Source of the DNA: Sphingomonas sp. BK345
GTDB lineage: Bacteria; Pseudomonadota; Alphaproteobacteria; Sphingomonadales; Sphingomonadaceae
Assembly (NCBI RefSeq): GCF_014193845.1
Contig: NZ_JACHZX010000001.1
Coordinates: 496,001-560,000, forward strand
Direction of reading: 5' to 3'
Length of the DNA stretch: 64,000 bases
Each line of letters starts with the position of its first letter. Positions within the stretch are counted from its first letter, which is position 1. The notes under the pieces are model-generated. The model was not told the DNA's origin. It saw nothing but the letters and a program-made list of their open reading frames with translations, and made no database searches. The translations under genes were made by a program, and so were the position numbers. Below, piece by piece: positions 60,478-64,000 of this stretch.

Positions 60478-61371
60478 ATGCTGGCACTTAAGCCGTCGCG
60501 ACGCGCGCGCCAGCTGCTCGGCCTGCTGCGACACCCGGTCGAACAGGTGCGGCTGCGACGCGCCATGTCGCGCGCGCGTCGCGCCGGCGTCGCCGCGTCC
60601 AAGGACGCCGGCGCGCGTCATGGGTCGTTCAAATATGTCGGCGCCTATCTTGCCACCCCGCTCAGCCGCCGCCAGCGGCTCGCCGCGCTGATCCACCACC
60701 ATGACTTCGTCGGCCGCCACGCCGCGGCACACGGCGCCACGCTGTGGCGGGCGCCGTTCACGCTGTGGGAGCGGCACGATGAGGAGGGCCGCCACCACGC
60801 GGTGCTGCTCACCCCCGCGCGACTGGCGCCGATGGAAGGCGAGGTGGAGCTCGCCTTCCTGCTCGACGGGCAGCGGCTGTTCACGCTGACCTTCGCGCTG
60901 GTGAGCGGCGCGCTGGTCGGCGCCGCGGACGTGCCGGTGCTGCTCGTCGGCGGGCTGCAGGGCGGCTATCAGGTGCGCGAGGAGCTGCGCTACGCCGCGC
61001 GCGCCAACGGCGAGATCGCCGCACCGACGCTGCTGCTGCTCGCCGCGGCGACGCTGGCAGAGGCGCTCGGCGCCGCGCTGCTGGCCGGCCCGTCGAACCG
61101 GACCCAGGTGGCGGCCGGCTATGTCGTGGACGGACGGTCGAGCTCGCTCGACTATGACGAGCTCTGGGCCAAGCTCGACGGCGAGCGCACCGCCGCCGAC
61201 TTCTTCCTGGTCGACCCACGCCGCGAGGAACCGGAGGAGGGCGAGGTCTCGGGCAAGCACCGCTCGCGCACGCGGCGCCGACGCCGGATGCGCGCCGCGC
61301 TGCGCGCCGAGATGCTCGCCGCACTCGCGGCGGCGACGGGGCGAATGGATCTCGTCGCGGCACCTTTGTAG
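60478..61371 (+). CDS. VirK/YbjX (DUF535) family protein
   Basis: A 297-residue protein of the DUF535 family. Characteristic segments: GSFKYVGAYLATPLSRRQRL, AALIHHHDFVGRH, LLTPARLAPMEGEVELAFLL, TLTFALVSG and GGLQGGYQVREELRYAARA. Members are linked in enterobacteria to resistance to antimicrobial peptides and intracellular survival, but the biochemical function is unknown. The N-terminus is basic (KPSRRARQLLGLLRH) and the C-terminus has a run of Arg (RSRTRRRRRMRAALRAEM). The 183-base space before it has no gene. Confidence 0.87.
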   Translation: MLALKPSRRARQLLGLLRHPVEQVRLRRAMSRARRAGVAASKDAGARHGSFKYVGAYLATPLSRRQRLAALIHHHDFVGRHAAAHGATLWRAPFTLWERHDEEGRHHAVLLTPARLAPMEGEVELAFLLDGQRLFTLTFALVSGALVGAADVPVLLVGGLQGGYQVREELRYAARANGEIAAPTLLLLAAATLAEALGAALLAGPSNRTQVAAGYVVDGRSSSLDYDELWAKLDGERTAADFFLVDPRREEPEEGEVSGKHRSRTRRRRRMRAALRAEMLAALAAATGRMDLVAAPL

Positions 61372-61444
61372 AAAAGTACCGCATTCAACTGTGGTGGCAC
61401 AGTATAGTGTAAGGTTTACCCGCGCACCCAGCCGACTTGCCCGA

Positions 61445-61457
61445 TTGACTCAGTCAA
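61445..61457. promoter_or_regulatory. Perfect palindrome TTGACTCAGTCAA upstream of the Cys-containing small gene
   Basis: A 13-bp perfect palindrome, TTGACT-C-AGTCAA, lies 50 bases before the ATG at 61508, in an AT-richer region (61372-61460). TTGACT is close to a -35 box, so the palindrome could be an operator on a promoter. I see no second copy in the window. Confidence 0.4.
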
Positions 61458-61507
61458 CAAGAAAGCGCAGCGTCTCGCCCGTTCCAGCGTCAACACTGGA
61501 GGCGATC

Positions 61508-61798
61508 ATGACAGAACAGCGTCAACACGAGCTCGACGAGTCCGAATCCGCGCGCGTCACGCGCCTATCGAGCGAGATCAAGGAGCGGCTCGACGAGTTG
61601 GCCACGATCTTTCGCGGCGCCGTCGGGCTCGGCGAAGTGCCCGAGGATGCGCTCAAGTTCGAGGCCAAGACGGTGAAGCGCGGCGAGCGCCGGCTCCAGA
61701 CGGTCGAGCTGATCTGCGACGGCAGCGACTGCGGTTGTATCACCACGTTCCCGAACGGCCGGGTCCTCGTCGAATGGCCCTGCGGGACCGCGGGTTGA
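61508..61798 (+). CDS. Small protein with Cys motif, unknown function
   Basis: A 96-residue acidic-basic soluble protein: a charged helix (TEQRQHELDESESARVTRL, SSEIKERLDELATIF), a middle strand region (DALKFEAKTVKRGERRLQTV) and a C-terminal domain with cysteines in LICDGSDCGC and VEWPCGTAG. Four cysteines in the last 30 residues could bind a metal or form disulfides; there is no export signal. CTGGAGG stands upstream of the ATG. I do not recognise the family. It stands alone between DUF535 and treA (convergent, 9 bases). Confidence 0.72.
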   Translation: MTEQRQHELDESESARVTRLSSEIKERLDELATIFRGAVGLGEVPEDALKFEAKTVKRGERRLQTVELICDGSDCGCITTFPNGRVLVEWPCGTAG

Positions 61799-61807
61799 GG
61801 CAGACGC

Positions 61808-63379
61808 CTATTGCCCGTCCTGCCCGTAGCGCTGCTGTAGCGCGCGGGTGACGCCGTTGGTCCAGCCGAAGCCGTCCTGCGTCGGATATTCGCCGCCGCC
61901 GCCCGCGCGGCTCTCCTCGACGTCATATTTCTCGAGCAGCTTGCCCGAGGCGCGATACTCGCGCTCCACCGTAGCGAGGAAGCGCGTGCCGATCTGTCGC
62001 GCCACGCGCTCGGCGCCGTAGCGACGCAGCCCCTCCACCGCGACCCATTGCAACGGCGCCCAGCCGTTCGGCTTGTCCCACTGCTGCCCGGTCGCCGCGG
62101 CGGTGGTGCGCAGCCCGTTGGCGGCGAGCAGGTCGCGCTCGATCGTCTGCGCGACCCGCGCGCCGCGCGTCCGCGACGCCACGTCGGTGAACAGCGGGTA
62201 GGCCGTCGCCGCCGTGACGCCGGCGCGCAGCCGTGCGGTGGCAAGGTCATAGTCGCCGTAGCGGCCGTCGCGCTCGCTCCACAGCCAGCGCTCGATCGCC
62301 CGCTGGCGGGTCGTCGCGGCGCGCTCGAACGTCGCCGCGCAGGGTCGCGCCAGCGCACGGCAGCGCGCCGCGATCGCGCGCTCCATGCCGTAGAGCAGGC
62401 TGTTGAGATCGGCCGGGACGATCTTCGTCGTGTCGATCGTCGCCAGCGTCCGCCCGTCGCCGAACCAGCGCGAGCTATAGTCCCAGCCGCTCTCCGCGCC
62501 GGCGCGCAGGTCCTTGTAGACGCGCGGATCGCCCTCGCCGGTCGCGACGTCCTCGCGATAGCTCTCGTCGCGCGGGGTCGACTTGCCGTCGCCGTAATGC
62601 TGGAGGCGCGCGCCGTCGGGCATGGTCGCGGAACGCTGCTCGATCCAGAAACGATGCTCGGTGAGCAGGGCGTCGAGCCAGCGCGCCTGGGTGGTGCGGT
62701 CGACGTCGCGCACCAGCCCCATCATGAGATAAAGGAACGGCGGCTGCGAGCGAGTGACGTAATAGGTCCGCGTCCCGTTGGGGACGTGGCCGTAGCGCTC
62801 GACCAGCGAGACGAAATTCTCGATCATGTCGCGGGTGAGTGGCCGCTGGCCGTCCGCCTCCAGGCCCAGCATCGTGAAATAGCTGTCCCAGTAATACATC
62901 TCGCGGAAGCGCCCGCCCGGCACGACGTAACGGTGCGGCAGCGCGAGCGCGGAGGAGCCCGGCGGCGGGCTCAGCGGCGGCCGGGTGAGCTGCGGCCAGA
63001 GCGCGCGGATGTGCTCGGCGAGCCGCGGCCGCGCCGCGCTGGGGGGCGCGGTGCGACCCGGCTCGGGCACGTCGAAGTTGGCGAGCACGAAGGCGCGCAG
63101 CCCGCCATCGTCGAGCGCGCCGGCACGCGCGTAATCGGCCATGATCGCGGCGGGGCTGCGCTTCGGCGTGGCGTCGGCGAAAGTCTTGCCGTCGGGGAAG
63201 AGCCGGCGGCGCTGCACCTGGTCGAACAGCGCGCCGAATAGCTCGGCGGGCGAGGCGGGATAGGCGCGCGTCGCGGCGGGGATGGCGGAAGCGGCGGGCG
63301 AGGCGGCCGTCTGGGCCGCAGCGACGGCGGGCAGCAGCGCGAGCATCAGCGCCGCTGCCGCTACCGTGCTGCCGCGCAC
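61808..63379 (-). CDS. treA: Periplasmic trehalase (GH37)
   Basis: A 523-residue exported alpha,alpha-trehalase that splits trehalose into two glucose. Both PROSITE-type trehalase signatures are visible: PGGRFREMYYWDSYFTMLG (about 150-168) and QWDKPNGWAPLQWVAVEGL (about 435-453). Catalytic Asp is in the YDYSSRWFGD-like segment SGWDYSSRWFGDG, and the Glu lies near the C-terminal EKYDVEESRAGGGGEYPTQ block. Signal peptide: STVAAAALMLALLPAVAAAQ. The GTG at 63379 is chosen for the signal peptide and GGAG 7 bases upstream; further upstream codons are Arg-rich noise. Confidence 0.94.
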   Translation of the reverse strand: MRGSTVAAAALMLALLPAVAAAQTAASPAASAIPAATRAYPASPAELFGALFDQVQRRRLFPDGKTFADATPKRSPAAIMADYARAGALDDGGLRAFVLANFDVPEPGRTAPPSAARPRLAEHIRALWPQLTRPPLSPPPGSSALALPHRYVVPGGRFREMYYWDSYFTMLGLEADGQRPLTRDMIENFVSLVERYGHVPNGTRTYYVTRSQPPFLYLMMGLVRDVDRTTQARWLDALLTEHRFWIEQRSATMPDGARLQHYGDGKSTPRDESYREDVATGEGDPRVYKDLRAGAESGWDYSSRWFGDGRTLATIDTTKIVPADLNSLLYGMERAIAARCRALARPCAATFERAATTRQRAIERWLWSERDGRYGDYDLATARLRAGVTAATAYPLFTDVASRTRGARVAQTIERDLLAANGLRTTAAATGQQWDKPNGWAPLQWVAVEGLRRYGAERVARQIGTRFLATVEREYRASGKLLEKYDVEESRAGGGGEYPTQDGFGWTNGVTRALQQRYGQDGQ

Positions 63380-63525
63380 GCGGGAGCTCCAGCGATCCGC
63401 ACGTCTCGACCCGACGCACTGTTCGGCCCAGGGCTCCTGCCTTCGCACGAGCACGGCGCAGGGGACGGGACCGTCGGCGCTCGGGCGGCGACCGCGCGCC
63501 GCGGACGCGCCGATGTCCCGACCGC

Positions 63526-64000
63526 TCACTCGACCACCTGTTCGATGGCGCCGAAGATCGTGTGGTGGCGATCGTCCTCGGCCCAGATCCGCACCGTGTC
63601 GTCGCGTTGCAGGAAGCGGGTGGTCGCCTCACCGCCGCGCAGCGTCTCGACCGCGCGCTGCTCGGCGATGCAGGAGTAACCCAGTCCCCCCTCGCTCACC
63701 GGGCGGCCGGGACCGCCCTTGGCGTCGCGGTTGGAAACGGTGCCCGAGCCGATGATCGTGCCCGCGCCGAGCCGGCGCGTCCGCGCCGCGTGTGCGATCA
63801 GCGCGCCGAAGTCGAAGGTCATGTCCTCGCCCGCCTCGGCTCGGCCGAACGGCTGGCCGTTCCGCTCGACCATCAGCCGGCGGTGGAGCTTGCCGTCCCG
63901 CCACCACGCGCCAAGCGAATCGGGCGTGACGAACACCGGCGAGAAGGAGGAGGCGGGCTTGGACTGGAAGAAGCCGAAGCCTTTCGCCACCTCGCCCGCG
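63526..64000 (-). CDS. Fumarylacetoacetate hydrolase-family protein, C-terminal part
   Basis: The gene enters from the right edge; 158 codons are visible. They belong to the FAH fold: GFGFFQSKPASSFSPVFVTP, then GRAEAGEDMTFDFGALIAHA, AGTIIGSGTVSNRDAKGG and the C-terminal strand ETLRGGEATTRFLQRDDTV. FAH enzymes cleave fumarylacetoacetate in tyrosine breakdown, or similar oxo-acids; the AAG TIIGSGT type with CIAEQRAVE is like the variant found next to aromatic-degradation genes. Because the N-terminus with the catalytic Glu/Asp cluster is outside, exact function is open. Stop 146 bases from the treA start. Confidence 0.85.
   Translation of the reverse strand, partial: AGEVAKGFGFFQSKPASSFSPVFVTPDSLGAWWRDGKLHRRLMVERNGQPFGRAEAGEDMTFDFGALIAHAARTRRLGAGTIIGSGTVSNRDAKGGPGRPVSEGGLGYSCIAEQRAVETLRGGEATTRFLQRDDTVRIWAEDDRHHTIFGAIEQVVE

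Overview
The window is a 64 kb stretch of very GC-rich bacterial chromosome. It looks like an alphaproteobacterium of the Sphingomonadaceae, probably Sphingomonas or a close relative. The reasons are three TonB-dependent receptors, an ATP12-type ATPase chaperone, HWE and HisKA_2 histidine kinases, an imuA-imuB-dnaE2 mutasome with a GAAC-N7-GAAC LexA site, a nasTS-type nitrate regulon, many GTG and ATGA/GTGA gene junctions, and several families of GC-rich palindromic repeats. I see no rRNA, CRISPR array, complete insertion sequence or prophage. Both end genes are cut by the window.

Layout. 0-8 kb: crotonase fragment, TonB receptor, a phosphatase/ATP12 operon, guanylate kinase, and an ApaH-like phosphatase with an Ala/Pro-rich membrane partner. 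8-17 kb: second TonB receptor, MTA phosphorylase, small secreted proteins, membrane proteins, AlkA-like glycosylase, ferredoxin and RlmB. 17.5-27.3 kb: tRNA-Tyr, then a complete assimilatory nitrate locus (nasT, nasS, attenuator leader, MFS nitrate transporter, nirB, nirD, nasA, cobA). 27.3-35.5 kb: porin, chemotaxis receptor, Bcr/CflA-type exporter, metallophosphoesterase, nitronate monooxygenase, and a tandem pair of about 39-residue membrane microproteins. 35.5-41 kb: a four-gene signalling operon with two plain or HWE-type sensors, a stand-alone receiver and a receiver-kinase fusion, but no DNA-binding output. 41-52 kb: sorbosone-dehydrogenase-like protein, two tandem 46-47 residue membrane proteins, PP2C-like phosphatase, the branched-chain 2-oxoacid dehydrogenase genes E1a-E1b-E2, an APC permease and a third TonB receptor. 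51.7-59.8 kb: SOS mutagenesis genes imuA-imuB and dnaE2, separated by a repeat-rich spacer and a toxin-antitoxin pair. 59.8-64 kb: BLUF photoreceptor, VirK/YbjX-family protein, a Cys-containing small protein, periplasmic trehalase and a fumarylacetoacetase-family fragment.

How the genes work together. The nitrate locus carries sensor, antiterminator, RNA target, transporter, both reductases and the siroheme methyltransferase in one compact block. Its 5' leader has two hexaloop hairpins with the A1-x-x-G4 pattern followed by a strong intrinsic terminator, as expected for NasT-type ANTAR control. The NasT receiver lacks the usual phosphoacceptor Asp. The bkd genes and imuB are notable because palindromic repeat elements lie inside their open reading frames and are translated as extra linker sequence.
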